Below are positions 36,155 to 49,238 of a DNA stretch of 64,000 bases, piece after piece. The notes beneath the pieces are model-generated. The model saw only the letters and a program-made list of their open reading frames with translations. It was not told where the DNA came from and did no database searches. Position 1 is the first letter of the stretch; every line of letters begins with the position of its first letter. Source of the DNA: Polyodon spathula (taxonomy: Eukaryota; Chordata; Actinopteri; Acipenseriformes; Polyodontidae); NCBI RefSeq assembly GCF_017654505.1, contig NC_054536.1, positions 16,308,294 through 16,372,293 on the forward strand, written 5' to 3'. The position numbers and the translations under genes are program-made.

Positions 36155-36211
36155 CTTTCCTCTGAATTGTAGAGTCGGGCAAGACCAAAATCTGCAAGCT
36201 TAATTTGCCCC
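36155..36211 (-). CDS. CDK13: CDK13 exon 7: DFG motif
   Basis: 57-nt exon encoding GQIKLADFGLARLYNSEE, with the magnesium-binding DFG. Acceptor CACTAG|, donor GAAAG|GTAAAG. It is short and isolated between introns of about 1.1 and 1.85 kb, but its phase fits both neighbours. Confidence 0.95.
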
Positions 36212-36856
36212 CTAGTGGAAAAAAGAAAAAAGTGACATTATATTCTGCAATATTGTGAATTTCAATTTTCTGTATGAAATGTTTATGGTCCATTTATTCA
36301 GCGCTTCTCAGGCGCATCAGGTCCAATTTATTTTCACACGTGCGGCTTTAAATATTTTAAATCCTCCAGAGTAAAATAGGTTTAAAATGTATTGAATCAC
36401 AAAAGGACAGTCCTGCATCTCCAGCCAAGCACCACCCCTTGTTCGCTGTATCTTTCCACATACCTCTTTATAGACCTAGATACCCTCCCGATCACTCATT
36501 TTATCACCAAACTCCTTAACAATGTGATCCAAGTCATTATTTTATTACAATAACATCTCAAAAAGCTCTGCAAATGTCCGTGATACTCTTTGAGCGCTGG
36601 ATGCAGAAGGAGCTATCTCTGGTGAAAGTTTGTCTGAGAACTCTCGGAAATACTGAGCAGCAGGCCAGAAATAAACCCACCAGGGATCTTGGATTTTATG
36701 GAACCTACAGTGATTTCCAGCCCGTTAAATAGCAATGGGGAATGCACTGAATACACCGACACTTTTGATGATGATGATGCTGGGTCAGTCATGAATGCTA
36801 AGTATTTCATCATACAGCTTTCATTAAAACGATAAAACTTGCACTCTGTGTATACA

Positions 36857-36863
36857 TACATAC

Positions 36864-36945
<82 letters not shown>
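36857..36945. repeat. (TA)n microsatellite in CDK13 intron 6
   Basis: About 85 bp of alternating TA after a TACATACATACATATACA lead-in. Confidence 0.95.
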
Positions 36946-38003
36946 TTCAGATTGCAGCTAAGATTGTAAATCTCAATATTGATAAATAATGCATACAACG
37001 TCACCATTAAGATAATAATCTGTATTGTGACTAATGTAATGTACACCTCCTTGTTTGCTGCATTTAAGCGTGACACGACTGCTTCTTTCCACAGTAACCA
37101 ACTGCACTGTCAACACACGCCTTTATCGTATCTTATGCAATAAGTACAGTACCAACAATGTTGCAAAAAATAAGATTGCCATATTTACGTCTGCAAATTT
37201 CCCAGCTCAATCTCTTATGTTGACTTCCGGGAATGCGGTGTTTACATCACTGTTTACATTCCCGACAAGGACAAAGTCGCAATTTAGGCTTCCTTTTCAG
37301 CCACATGTGTGAACGCACTCAGGCCCCCTAAAACCGCAACTGTGAACGGAAATTTTGAGGCGGCCCAGAGACGGACCAAGGCTGACTCAGTAAGTGTGAA
37401 TGGGATGTTAATTAAGATTTCACTTAAAAAAAAAAAAAAAAAAAAAAAATAATAAAAAAGAAGAAATGTGTGCTTAAGTGCTGGTCTTTGGTTCTCTAGT
37501 TCTGGTCCTTTAACTTGTGTCTGGGGGTGTTTCAACTAGTACCAATTCTGAATAACGACCGTGAGCTGAACAGAAAAGGCAAAAAACACAAAGAAAAACT
37601 ATACTGCAGTAAAGATAGTTATGTACAGTATACTCCTTGTAAGTATCACAATGCCAGTCTCACCACAACAGTTTACATTACACACATGTTTGAACAAGTT
37701 CCTGGGGACCACCAAGGCAACCTTTGTAGGCTTAAGTTTGAGAGCTTCTGCTCTAAGACCAAGACTGATCCTTAATGGAAGGCATTCCAGCACAATCTAA
37801 CTATGAGCAATCATTTAAACAGTGAATCCAGGGCCTCTATACTGGCTGCACTGTTCAGTGCTTTTTTTGTCTGTACAACAGCATCCCCAGGGGCTAGTTT
37901 TATTACTGTTGGTAAATACAAGAACTACATAAACATGGTGTTACTAGCTAGCTTACTGATTATCATCTTACATTTTCTGGGCAACTATATCACGTATTCA
38001 GGA

Positions 38004-38019
38004 GGGGGGGGGGGGGGGG
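38004..38019. repeat. G16 homopolymer
   Basis: Sixteen consecutive G on the plus strand, 45 bases from the donor of CDK13 exon 6; the CDK13 transcript has C16 here. Confidence 0.95.
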
Positions 38020-38062
38020 TATGAGTACACCGACACCACGAGCAATTAAAACATTAAACTTA

Positions 38063-38275
<213 letters not shown>

Positions 38276-38709
38276 TCAACCAGGCATACCAGATCTACTC
38301 CAGGAAAAGCCCTTGAAGCCAAACTGATCCAGTCTGGGTTCAACTGGGGAGAGGGTCGTGGTAAGAATTACTAATGTGATAAACGTGGCGGTGCTACGAC
38401 CAAAAGTAGGTTTTGACATTAAATAAAATGTGGCACGTGAACAACCCCATGTCTAAGCAGGAAACTACACTCATATCTTGCTTCCTTATTTCTGCAATGT
38501 ATAAATCTTTCTGTAATGCATACCCATCTTCCACCTATTCTCTGCTATACACACACTAAAGCAACGTCTTCTCTACACAGCCAAGACAGATTGCTGACCT
38601 ATTTTGTTTTTCAAATGTTTCATGTGCATTAAAAACAGTAATAGTATAATAGTTAATTTTTGCATAATACATGCATATTGCTGCTTCTTATTATTCAGTT
38701 TGTCAGTTA

Positions 38710-38979
<270 letters not shown>

Positions 38980-39349
38980 TCACAATTTCTTTCTACTTAT
39001 TCAAGCATTAAACATTAAATGAGCTGTCCAAGGCCCAGACTGCATCACCTTTTGTTTGGCAGCACTGAGGTCTGAGGAGTTAAGTTCAAATCCACTTACT
39101 CCAGTCAATGTTCATGATCCACAATGAGAAACCTTTAGAGTTTAAGTCCCAAAGTTGTACTGTATTAATTAGCTATTCGGTTCTTGCTCTATACAATGAA
39201 CAGATCTTTTTCTTCTATGCTTCAAAATATAAAACTGCCCATCAACAAGTATTTCAGATCGGAATAGAATTTAAAAAAAAAAAAAAAAAATTCCAAAATG
39301 CCAAGTTAAGCAGGATACCCCTGATAGCAATCTGATAAACAAGTTTTAC

Positions 39350-39489
39350 CTGTATCCTTGTCTTTGGCTTTGTAAACTTGTCCATAAGTGCCCTCTCCAG
39401 TTATTCCAAGGATTTCAAACTTGTCCACACAACGCTTTCCCCAGTCGATCTCTGTCTCTTTTATTTCACCAAACCGAGGACCACAAATT
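39350..39489 (-). CDS. CDK13: CDK13 exon 4: kinase N-lobe start and glycine loop
   Basis: 140 nt encoding [20 protein letters not shown], then [20 protein letters not shown]. The glycine-rich loop is intact, but the residue just before it is Thr671 where human CDK12/CDK13 have Ile (IIGEGTYG); see findings. Acceptor TGAAG|, donor ACAG|GTAAAA. Confidence 0.94.
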
Positions 39490-40149
39490 CTTCAAATGAA
39501 AAACAATACGCCATATTAACACAACTCTTTGACAATCTCAGGTCGTATATATTTTTACTGATCTTAGGCAGCAAAAAAAGAGCACATGTCTAGTAACGTG
39601 CCATGATTAAAAAGCAGGCATGTCCCCCACCAAGGCTCTAAATTAAACTAGAGCCCTCAATAACATGAAGTCAGATTACCATGACCTATATCCACATGTA
39701 AAAATGTAAGTTTGACAGACATTCTTCATATACCCTTATAATCTGATGCCCATACCAAGTTTTGTTAGCATTTTCTTTTTGAGATACATTTAGAAACGTA
39801 AAGTACGCATGGACAGGCAGGCACTCAATATATCCTCAGATTCTGAAGAATGTCTTTATTTAGTCTCATTTACCAACTGGATAAGCCATTCTGTAGCTAT
39901 ATGTAAAATGGCAGCTAGCAAATATGATTTTAAAGTGTTGAGAGTAAAATGTATACGTCACTGGATTGATTTAGGAAATAAAACCATCAAATGTGAAATG
40001 ACCCCTGCCATGAGAAACCGGAAATGCTTTACGGACAAAGAAATGTGTTTCTGTAAAACATCCAAATGTTAAAATAAAATGCTGCCACCAAACCAGCAAA
40101 GAATCACTGCAGTCTGAAGTCATTTTCCTATGCAGTCTACCAGGCTTAC

Positions 40150-40308
40150 TTTGGTCTCCGTTTAATGACTGGCTGAGCTGCTGGCTTCTTATCCTCTGGA
40201 CTGTTTGGGGAAGCAGGGGCTCCTCCTGTCAGTTCGGGTGGTAGAGGGAGGTCACTCAGTAAAGGGCGAGCTTTTTTCTCTGGCTTCTTCTTGGCTGACT
40301 TTACTGAA
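40150..40308 (-). CDS. CDK13: CDK13 exon 3: linker before the kinase
   Basis: 159 nt encoding [29 protein letters not shown], a short Pro/Ser stretch and [13 protein letters not shown]. The LPLPPEL motif and KRRPK end match human CDK13, although human has a longer start to this exon. Acceptor TTAAAG|, donor CCAAA|GTAAGC. Confidence 0.9.
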
Positions 40309-43300
40309 CTTTAATAAAATAAAATAAATCAGTTTATCACACATTTAAGTTTTAGAAAAACAAAATTTAAGTAGACACGCATGTACTTCATATAAGCACT
40401 TTCTCCAAATTACTTCCATAAAAATTGCCAGCTAAATAAAAATCCCTTTTTTTCCCTCTCTCTCTGGAATGTGGATGAAATCTTGAAAGGAAAAAAAACT
40501 GCAGATAATAGGAAGCTATGGTTTCAGAGATGCAGTCCTTTACAAAATGTCAATGCCCAACCTTTCCCACCCCCTATCGTAAGATTTACAGTAGTTTTAA
40601 AAGAAAACCTTGATATATATATTTCAGTGCTTTTTATGTCTTGTGTGGGAAAACCTACCATTGCAAAACAATTGATCCCCCTCCCCAAGACTATCATGTC
40701 ATGTATTTCGGTCAAGGTAAATGTATCCTCCTCTTATGCAATCACAATACAAATAATTCAACCCACCTCAAAGACATTTTAAAAAGGGAATTCTTGACAC
40801 ACAGCTAAGTAAATAGATCAACAGGGGAATATAAATGTATGATAGGGCGAGACATTGAGAGACACTGTTTGCCTAGATTAGGGGAGAATGACAAACCTGG
40901 AACATTACTAAGCATACTGTACTTTACCCAAACAGCAGCTGTCACTTGCTATCCACCTATTAGCTCCATTCACAGGAGATTATCAATATTCCTATAGGTC
41001 CTTCTTTCCCTTACTGTAACCTGTAATAATAATGGCCACAAATAGAAGGCAAAAAGAAGTGTTGTTCTCTTACTGCTAATCAAAGTCCATGAAGTGATTT
41101 ACTTTCTCCTCTGCAACACTACGTGTATGCTGGAGATCCAGTTCTAACTGATGTGTGTCATCAAGAAAAAAGACGCTAAAGCTGCCCGATTGAAACAAAA
41201 AAAAATGAATGGGAGCCATGGTACAGCTTGACAGTGAAGAAAATGGAAGGTACTGCACAAGAACATGAAATCAGGGATAGAATGTTTACCAAATCAGGCA
41301 ATTCACTTCTACTACAATTCTCAAAAGTAACTCGGGGAAGTCGCACAGTCAATTTACAGCAGGGATGTTTAAAATGTGTCATTACTTGATGAAAAACAAT
41401 TGCCCAACACAATATTTATGATTGTATTTGAAACAATGTTACTTATGTTTGTAACGTAAAAATGGTATTCATATTTCTAATGTAAAAGTGAAACTCACTC
41501 ACTTTGGTATTTTAAATGGATCATTAGATAATTAGGCCAAAGTACTGTTTAATGCCCATTTTGTCCTTATGCAATGGTTATGGTGAACTGTCTCAGTTGT
41601 CATTTAATAATATACAATGCAGTTGCCTGTATATAAAATACATTTCAATGAACAAACAAATATTACGCATTATATTTAGGCTTGCTACTATTAGATTTTT
41701 ATTTTTTTGCCAAATCGACGATTAATATCAACGTTCATTTTAGAAAGAATATACCAGTTTTTTTTTTTTTTTCAGGTTTCTTTATTTTTCAATTTTACCA
41801 CACTTTTGTTGGAAATCCGAATGTTTTTCCCGCAAGCAGATCATGGGTGAAATCAACCTTTATGCTTAAAAAAAGACTTTTTATGCCATTGAGAAATATC
41901 TCATTTAGGGAAACCCCTTTACCATATTCAACATGCAACTGAAATAACAGTGAAGCTATACCTTGTAAAGCTAAAGTTTCCACACAAATTAAAAAGCTGC
42001 CTCAAATAAACCATAGAAAACGCAGCATATAAAATGTATTGCATGCTTCATCCTGCCACAGACTTGATCAGTGTTTTCCTCTTGCACCCCATTTTCAAAG
42101 TAAACTAGTAACTGTCACTGTATATACCTATAATAGCAAAAGCTTACCCACACCTTAACCCGCTAATTTCAAAGTAGGAGCTCTGAATGACAGGCACTGT
42201 AGCTAGCAAATGAAAGTGTACAGTCGGTCTTGACGACTGACAGTCATTTCAATGAATGACAGCATTCTAGCACTGCTTCAGCCAACGACATCTGTCAGAA
42301 TAGGATGAAATGACTGAAAGTGAAACTACAGAAGGGACCACTGAGTTGACTGACAGCGACCGCTAGCCATTCAGAGTGGAACAGATGGGACACACAGCAA
42401 GTATAAAAACTACACAGATTAGAGATGATTTTTTTTTTTTTTGGTAAGAAAAAATAGCGAGTGGTTTTACCAACGTTTACCTATATAAATGTATTTCAAA
42501 TTTATTTATTATTTTTTGGGGAATTCAACGTTTATCGAGCTTTACCAATTAATATCAAAAAGTACCAAGCCTAATTATATTGTTTGAGAGCTAAAAATAG
42601 GGAAAACTTAAGTTAATGCAATTCTTACACATTTGTGGTTGTGTTCTTGACTGTTCAAAACATATTACAGAAGTTAGATGTGTATAATTTCATATTTCTA
42701 TTGAATTCCTGTTTTTTACAGTATGTTTCTGTAATTGATAGTAAACAGTACGCGCTTCTCTTTTGACTAAGTATTTAGATCCCAAATCATCCATCATATG
42801 AAGTATACAACACTGCGAATGATGTTTGTGAAGTGCAGTGGATATTTGTTTATGTATTTGTTCGTCACACTGTTGGTGTGCATACACATTTAAACACCAC
42901 ATTTCTTGGTCTATAACATTGAATATAATGCATCTACATTTACAGTAAATTGTTACATGGATAGTGCTTGATAAAGTACAGTATCTAGTATTGCTAAAAT
43001 TAATTCTATATTTAACTATTTTTTACACTGTATATGATGAACATGATAACCACACTTACTTTTTTTCCCCCCCACTAAACTTTTTATTATACACTCTCAG
43101 CCTCCTTTAGAAGTTTCGGATCGCATTTCACTATAACCTTGCACGCGAGTCCCCTTTGTATGCCCTGGTATATATTTATGTTGATAAAGTTATGTACTGT
43201 TTAACTAACAAGTACATTGCAAAGATAAGAATGAATGCAATACTACTGTACACAGTTTATTGCCTACCTCTCCCGTCATCTTTTCTGCTAGTTCTGCTAG

Positions 43301-43390
43301 CTTGCCGAGTTTACCTGCCTCTGAATTAAGACAGCAAAGTTTAATCCCAGACAATTTACTCTATATTTGCAGTCGTACAAATGCACTAAC
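40309..43390. other. CDK13 intron 2
   Basis: 3.1-kb intron. It contains the hAT-like MITE at 41,677-42,573. The other sequence is AT-rich. One short minus-strand frame (about 41,079-41,180, LDDTHQLELDLQHTRSVAEE) looks coding-like but cannot be placed in CDK13 or any gene I know. Confidence 0.5.
41677..42573. mobile_element. hAT-type MITE with perfect 8-bp target duplication
   Basis: Ends TAGGCTTGCTACTATTAGAT and, inverted, TAGGCTTGGTACTTTTTGAT, which continue as imperfect inverted repeats past CAACGTT (about 60 bp). They are flanked by identical ATTATATT copies at 41669-41676 and 42574-42581. 897 bp with no transposase frame. Confidence 0.75.
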
Positions 43391-43993
43391 CTTTCAGCAT
43401 CCAGGTCCTCGGGCAGCACAGGTGGCAAAGGTAGAGGGGGCAGGGTCGAGGTGGGCAACACTGCCTGTCTCTCTTTCTCCTTGCCTCCCATGCTGCCAGG
43501 CACAGGGGGTTTCCTCTTTTCCTTGGGCAGCTGGGAAGACTCTTCCTTCCCTTTGTTCTCTCTGGGGGCTACAGGAGGGGCTGCTCGTTTGCTACTCCAA
43601 TCGGCAGGGGAACGAGTTTCGACCTGACCCTCTGTTGAAGGCCCCTTGGCCTTAGCAGGCTTCTCTGGAGGTGGTGAGGGAGGCCTGTCCAGCCGGAGTT
43701 TCTTGGGCTCCTTCACATGGTTTGTCAGGGAGGGCTGGGATACAGCAGCCGGGGTGGCGGCTACAGCAGGCCCTTTAGTAGGCGTGGAGGCGGAGTTCTT
43801 GGCCCCAGTGCGAGCTGCTTCAGCTGCCTTGGCCTTCTTCTGTTTGCTGAGTTCGGCTGCCAGGCTGCTCTTAAAGGTGAGGGTGCTGGGGGAGATGCTA
43901 GAATGGCGGCTGCGTGAGCGTGAATGCCGATGTCTGCTGCGGGACCGTGAGTGACGGGTAGAGTAGGGACTGCGGCTCCGCGACTTCCCTCTT
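43391..43993 (-). CDS. CDK13: CDK13 exon 2: RS domain and Pro-rich linker
   Basis: 603 nt, about residues 387-588. It starts RRGKSRSRSPYSTRHSRSRS and goes on with HSSISPSTLTFKSSLAAELS, the strongly conserved end of the RS domain. An Ala/Lys-rich segment follows (KKAKAAEAARTGAK), then TSTLPPLPLPPVLPED near the end. Acceptor TTCCAG| at 43994, donor AAAG|GTTAGT at 43391/43390. RS domains direct nuclear-speckle localisation. Confidence 0.93.
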
Positions 43994-45914
43994 CTGGAAA
44001 AAACAAGTGACAAGTAGATATTTTAAGCTAATGTAAAAGGTGTGGGAAACAAACTTTATTAAAAGTTGGATTCTCATGACACAACTTAACAGTACAGGGC
44101 TTTAAATTAATTTGTGTGTGGCGGCCAAGAATCACGTACAAGAGAATAAAGTCTCGTGGCACTTAAAATATCCAGCACCACTTTTATTTATTTAATTTAA
44201 CCAGTATTACTCAGAAATCGACTCATAGTGCTTTCATCACTGACACCCACTTCTTTAGAGATTTTTGTAGCGTTTCAGGCATTCTAAATTGGAAGAAAAA
44301 TACAGTAGCTTGGCCTCTTAAAATATCTCTGAAAGTTACACATGTGCAGGAGCAACTTGGAAAATGCATGACTCCCGCAATCCTGCGCTGAAATTCAAGC
44401 CCTAGTAATATCACTGTAAACAGATTGTCTTTCCAGTAGTAGATTACTATTGCCTTCTTTTCTAAAGATGGGACTTCGATGGGTGTGTTTAAAAATTTAT
44501 GTGTAAAGACATCTAAAATGTACTATTTTATACTTTTTGCATTGGCTTCATACAATGTATTATTAACCCTCTAACACTGCTACTGTAATTTCTAGGGAGT
44601 GTGATATATCTCAGTTACAATACTGTATTCTTGATAATTGTATCATGGTCACTTTTATATTACCACAAGTCAAAAATACACAATACAGACAAGGGGTATT
44701 TCCTCCAAATAAACAAGAGAATATATACAGTAACTCAAAGTGGTCTGTTTCTATATCCAAGAAACTTGACCTTACTGTGGCAGCCATGTTAGGACGGGGG
44801 TCGACATCATAGTCACCAACACAATTAGCACACATGCTTATGCAAACATGAAGTCACCATTGTACCTCAAATGGCCTTAAGATATAAAGGGATCATCAAA
44901 GTGTTAGGTCTTTATTATTTCTAAAACAAAAGCTCACTTAGTTCTGTCTTTGTAACACCTCAACTTTAAGTCAAAGCGGCAAGCAATATCAGTAGTTAAC
45001 CTGGTAGACTAGCCAACACCACTTCAAACAAACCAAAGAATAACTTTATATAATGAATGAGCTTTGAAAGAACACCACTACAGAAAGCCCACGAGAGGTC
45101 AAAGTGTAAGTTTGTAGAGTGGGGGTGTATGTAGCTTCTTTCATTAGCAGTAACAAAAGGTCTGATATCAGTGCACTGAGTGGAGATATACTACATCAAC
45201 AGCTGGGCCAAAATGTTGATTTAAACGAGACAGTATCAGCATAGTACCTTGTGCTATGACCTACCAATGATGTACCTGTACAGTAGCTGTTGGCCAAGAT
45301 TGATTACACCTATTGTACATGTATACTAAATTAAACATCTGGGGAAAGTAGGAGTAATCAGATTTAGTCACTTAAATCATTAAGATCCAATTGCATCAAC
45401 ATGAATTAACCCAGATTAAATCAAGGTTTATATTTTACTCGTTGCACAAAACTTTAAAGTAGGTTTTTTAGGTTTAATCCTGGTTTTAAATTAATCAAAC
45501 AGTTCTTAATCCAAAATTAATATAAATTACATTGCACCAGTCATTTTAATCCTGTTTCAACTTGCACATAATGGCAGCAGACCCATTCTTATTTACCTGG
45601 CAGACACGCTGATAATATCCTCAGAAGTAATGGTTTTCCTTGGCATGAGCTTTTTCACTAGGATGAATTTCACAAGTTTTACCCACGAAAGGAGTAAACA
45701 AACACCAAAACAAAAAAGACTGCTTCGATTCTCACACCCTTGTTACAATGGTATATCTACCTCTTCAAAATTAAAAGAAATGTTGTACCTTGTGTAAAAC
45801 AACAGCACAATCGGTCTCAAATTGGAGTACATGAAATGCTAGTCAGGGCAAATCTCACCCAATAAATATTTAGTAAAACCCAGTAGTCACAAGTCACAAA
45901 CAAATAAGCTAGCA

Positions 45915-45977
<63 letters not shown>
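45915..45977. repeat. (TA)n microsatellite
   Basis: Uninterrupted alternating TA of about 60 bp in CDK13 intron 1. Confidence 0.95.
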
Positions 45978-45982
<5 letters not shown>

Positions 45983-46652
45983 ACAATTCAACATTTTTAA
46001 AAGGCAATAAAAATGAGTATACGGCATGGTAAAAAGTATACACATGTACGTTTGCTGATAATTAAAGAATTGGCCTTAAATGAATGCTCATTCCAACTGT
46101 ATTGTCTTCAATAAATGAATACTTTCCAAAACTTTGTAGTTGTTCTGCCTGAAACATTGTAATCAAGAACAATAAAATAGATTACAATTTACCACTTTAG
46201 GTATGAACGCTTTCACAATAAATGTATGCAAAGTAAAACAAAGCTATTCATTTACTTCATTTCTTTCAATCGAATCTTCAGTGAATTCAGGACAACCCAG
46301 TCGGCATCACTAGAGACCGGTTAAGGGTTGTAGGATACTGTACGTGGGGCCTATGCATGTCGCTGCATGTGGGGCCTATGTTGTCGCTTTTTGATAATTA
46401 CTATATAATGTATCATAGTATAGGATGCCTAAAAGTAATAGGAATTAATGTTTTCTAATGCTTGAACTGTTTTTCTTTACATTTGCTTTTATCCTTTTCG
46501 AATCTGGTGTATACAAATAATGACTGACTGAATCACAAATCTAGGATTACCTACTTAACCCAAGATTTACTATCCTGGTTTACATTTTGGTGGTGCAATG
46601 TAACTGATTAAAACAATCACAGATTAACTAATCCTAGTTTAGCACTAAGACG

Positions 46653-46684
<32 letters not shown>

Positions 46685-47017
46685 TTCAGGTTGGTGAAAC
46701 TGTCCCCAAGTCTTGGAGAAGAGATTTTCTAAACTGATTTTTTCAGAGCCTTTCGCTCGTCGTGTACAGTAATTTGGACATATCGTACACAACTATGCAG
46801 TAAATTCATTTTAAGTAATCAAACTGCTATGCAATGGGAGTCTTACTTCCACCCCTGTATTAAAATGACTAAAAATCTGATGACAATTAGCAGATACCAA
46901 TCCACAGTGCAAATATACGCACAGAAGGGTTTTAAATTTGTAAATTGATTTAAGAGCCAAATTCTATTCAAATAATGTATCTATCTAGACCTGCCAAAAC
47001 AAAAGCATCAATTTAAA

Positions 47018-47018
<1 letters not shown>

Positions 47019-47055
<37 letters not shown>
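47019..47055. repeat. (TTA)n microsatellite
   Basis: About 12 tandem units, directly before the hairpin at 47,066. Confidence 0.95.
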
Positions 47056-47058
<3 letters not shown>

Positions 47059-47065
47059 GTTTTCT

Positions 47066-47109
47066 CCATGTCTGCTTGCTGGATATCAAAACCAGTCAAG
47101 CAGACATGG
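47066..47109. repeat. Short hairpin, 17-bp stem
   Basis: CCATGTCTGCTTGCTGG, a loop ATATCAAAA, and CCAGTCAAGCAGACATGG: a perfect stem apart from one bulged base. It may be a small inverted-repeat relic; function unknown. Confidence 0.75.
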
Positions 47110-47218
47110 AAACAAATGTCAAATTTTCCACCACACACCTGTAAAATAACTGAAACTTACAGTTCAGGCTGTAACGTACAGTTCACCTACCAAAGACAAC
47201 ATGCTGTATGCTGTATGG

Positions 47219-47345
47219 CAGACCTGGGGTCAATTACAGTTAATTATAACTGCAGAATTGTTTGCTGAAATTGCAATTACAATGTTGTGTCCAATTACAA
47301 TTATGCTGCTGTAATTACAATTATAAAATTACAATTCCACTAAAA
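47219..47345. mobile_element. Candidate hAT terminus (CAGACCTGGGGTCAATTAC)
   Basis: Starts CAGACCTGGGGTCAATTACA and runs into many interleaved AATTAC / GTAATT units, as at the ends of a common hAT family I remember. No matching opposite terminus or target duplication was found, so this is a partial element at best. Confidence 0.4.
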
Positions 47346-47717
47346 AGTAAAAAATAGCTACAACACATTTATTCTACCAATCAGACATCACCGGTACAAA
47401 TACAGAAACATACTCTATAACGTTTTTTCAAACAAAATGGGTCACTAAAAAACAAGTGGTTGAAAATACCAGAAGAATGTTCGCTCTGTGTAAAACACAA
47501 CATGAAACTGTGACTGCTTATGCTTGGAAATGTCTTTGATTAAACCGTAATGTATCAATTATAATGTATCAATTCCAATTAGGTGCTGAAAGCCATTTAA
47601 CAAAACCGTAACCCATCTATCCTATCTGACATCTCTGGTTTAAAGTCCAAGGGTCTTGAAACTCCAACCGTGTAGTTTTAAACGTGTTTAACACTTAGTA
47701 TTTGCACAAAGTATATA

Positions 47718-47720
47718 ATC

Positions 47721-47755
<35 letters not shown>

Positions 47756-47780
47756 ATATAGACTATATATATATATATTA
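47718..47780. repeat. Interrupted (TA)n microsatellite
   Basis: Two TA blocks separated by GACTATA in CDK13 intron 1. Confidence 0.9.
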
Positions 47781-48078
47781 GATAACTTATGTAAATAAAT
47801 TTAAATAAATAAATAAAAAAAATAAAACTAAGTCATGCAAACACTATAGAAACACTGTCTGATAAATTACCAGGCCCAGTTCCCATTTTAGGCCTTGTTG
47901 CATAAAACGCAGCGTTAATTTTGTAACGTTAAAATGTAACGATCTAATACAACTGTAACGTGAAATTGGACTTGGTGGAAATGTTTGTTTAACTTAAATG
48001 TGCTACTTTTAATGTAGTTGTGCTTACTTGGAAGAGAAAACACAGGTGCAGGGTGGACCGTGTGCATGTTTGACTTAC

Positions 48079-49238
48079 CGGACATCGGGGCTCGGGCTGT
48101 AGGATTTTCTGTAGGGACTTCTTGATCTTCGCCTGCTGTTGTACGGACTCGAAGTTATTTCCCCTTGTTCATACGGGCTGTGTCGGTTATAACTGGGGGA
48201 CCTGCGTCTGCTGTATGGGCTGGGAGACCGATGTCTTCTGTTGGAGTACGAGCTAGGCGACTTCGTAATGTTGCTGTACACACCATACATCTCAGAGTCT
48301 CTGCCACCATAGTGTGGGCTTGGGGATCGTCTCTTGTTGTAATTAGGGCTCTTTCTAGCACTAAACTGGTTGTAACACCCACCAATAACTGGAGACTGGT
48401 TCCCATAGCCCTGGCCGTAAGTCACATAAGGGCTGTCCTGCTTGTGTCCTGGGCTTACCGATTGTCTCTTTCTGTAGGCCCTGGGTTCTTCCCTGTCGTC
48501 CCTGTAAGCTTTTGGGGTGTCCCTGTAGGCAGACGGGGCCTCCTTCTCCGCTTTTGATTTATTACTTTTGTGAAGTTTGGCCTCCCTCTCCTTTTTGTCT
48601 ATAGAGAAGGGCAAGTTATGTTTTTTCTTCCCGTTGCTGTCAATGTTACGGGTGCCATCTCTGGCCTGTTTGTTACCACCGCTGCTGGCCCAGGGTTTAG
48701 AAGGCCCCCCCTCCCTCTGATGGTTGTCCCTCTTATGCTGTTTTTCCAGCTTGTTCCTCTCTGTGGATCGGCTACTGTGTTGGCGGGGCTCCTTGCCTGG
48801 GTTACTGTGCTCTTTTCTCAATCTCTTCCCTTGCTCGTCCCCCCTGCCGCCGCCGGGCTCACTCTCATTCAGACTCTGCAACAAAAGCCGCTGGTTATGG
48901 GGCTCAAGCTTGGGAGAGGGGCTCCCCGAGAAACGCTCCGACTGGGAGCTGACATCGTCATACTCCACCAGGGTCCTGAGCTCCCCGTCTCTCTCAAACA
49001 CGCTCCTCCGCTCGCTGCCTGGCTCATTCAGCAACTGCTGCACTCGTCCCCTGCCGTATTCGCGCTTCTTGTTTCGGGAGGAGGAAGATCGCTTCTTCTC
49101 CCGGCGTTTCTGATCCTGAGAAAATGGCTCTATTCCTCCACCGGAGCTTGGCGATTTAACTCTCTTCTCCTGCCGGGGCTTTTTGTGCTCAGAGGGGCTC
49201 CGTCCCCGACCCTCTTGCACCACCTCCGAGCTCGGCAT
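48079..49238 (-). CDS. CDK13: CDK13 exon 1: basic and Arg/Ser-rich N-terminus
   Basis: 386 codons plus two bases, from ATG at 49238-49236 (MPSSEVVQEGRGRSPSEHKK) to the donor CCG|GTAAGT at 48079/48078. The region is disordered and very basic. It shares with human CDK13 the motif LVEYDDVSSQSE and the repeated AYRDTPKAYRDD...PRAYRK block. RS/SPSPYSRRRSPSY repeats follow near residues 340-386. Human poly-Ala and poly-Pro tracts at the start are absent, which explains much of the length difference. Open frames on the opposite strand are shadows. Confidence 0.93.

Larger units (their letters stand above)
43994..48078. other. CDK13 intron 1
   Basis: 4.1-kb first intron with TA microsatellites (45,915-45,977 and 47,718-47,780), T29-type run near 46,653-46,681, a (TTA)n run (47,019-47,055), a 44-nt hairpin (47,066-47,109) and one hAT-like terminus at 47,219. 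Segments at 45,390-45,560 and 46,540-46,640 share ATTACATTGCACC in opposite orientation and may be arms of one decayed element. Confidence 0.5.

Noticed and set aside
41076..41258. Minus-strand frame reading LDDTHQLELDLQHTRSVAEE, considered as an extra CDK13 exon or a FERM-type fragment
   Set aside because: Ends in a stop, does not fit CDK13 phases, and the resemblance to FERM lobes was too weak to claim.
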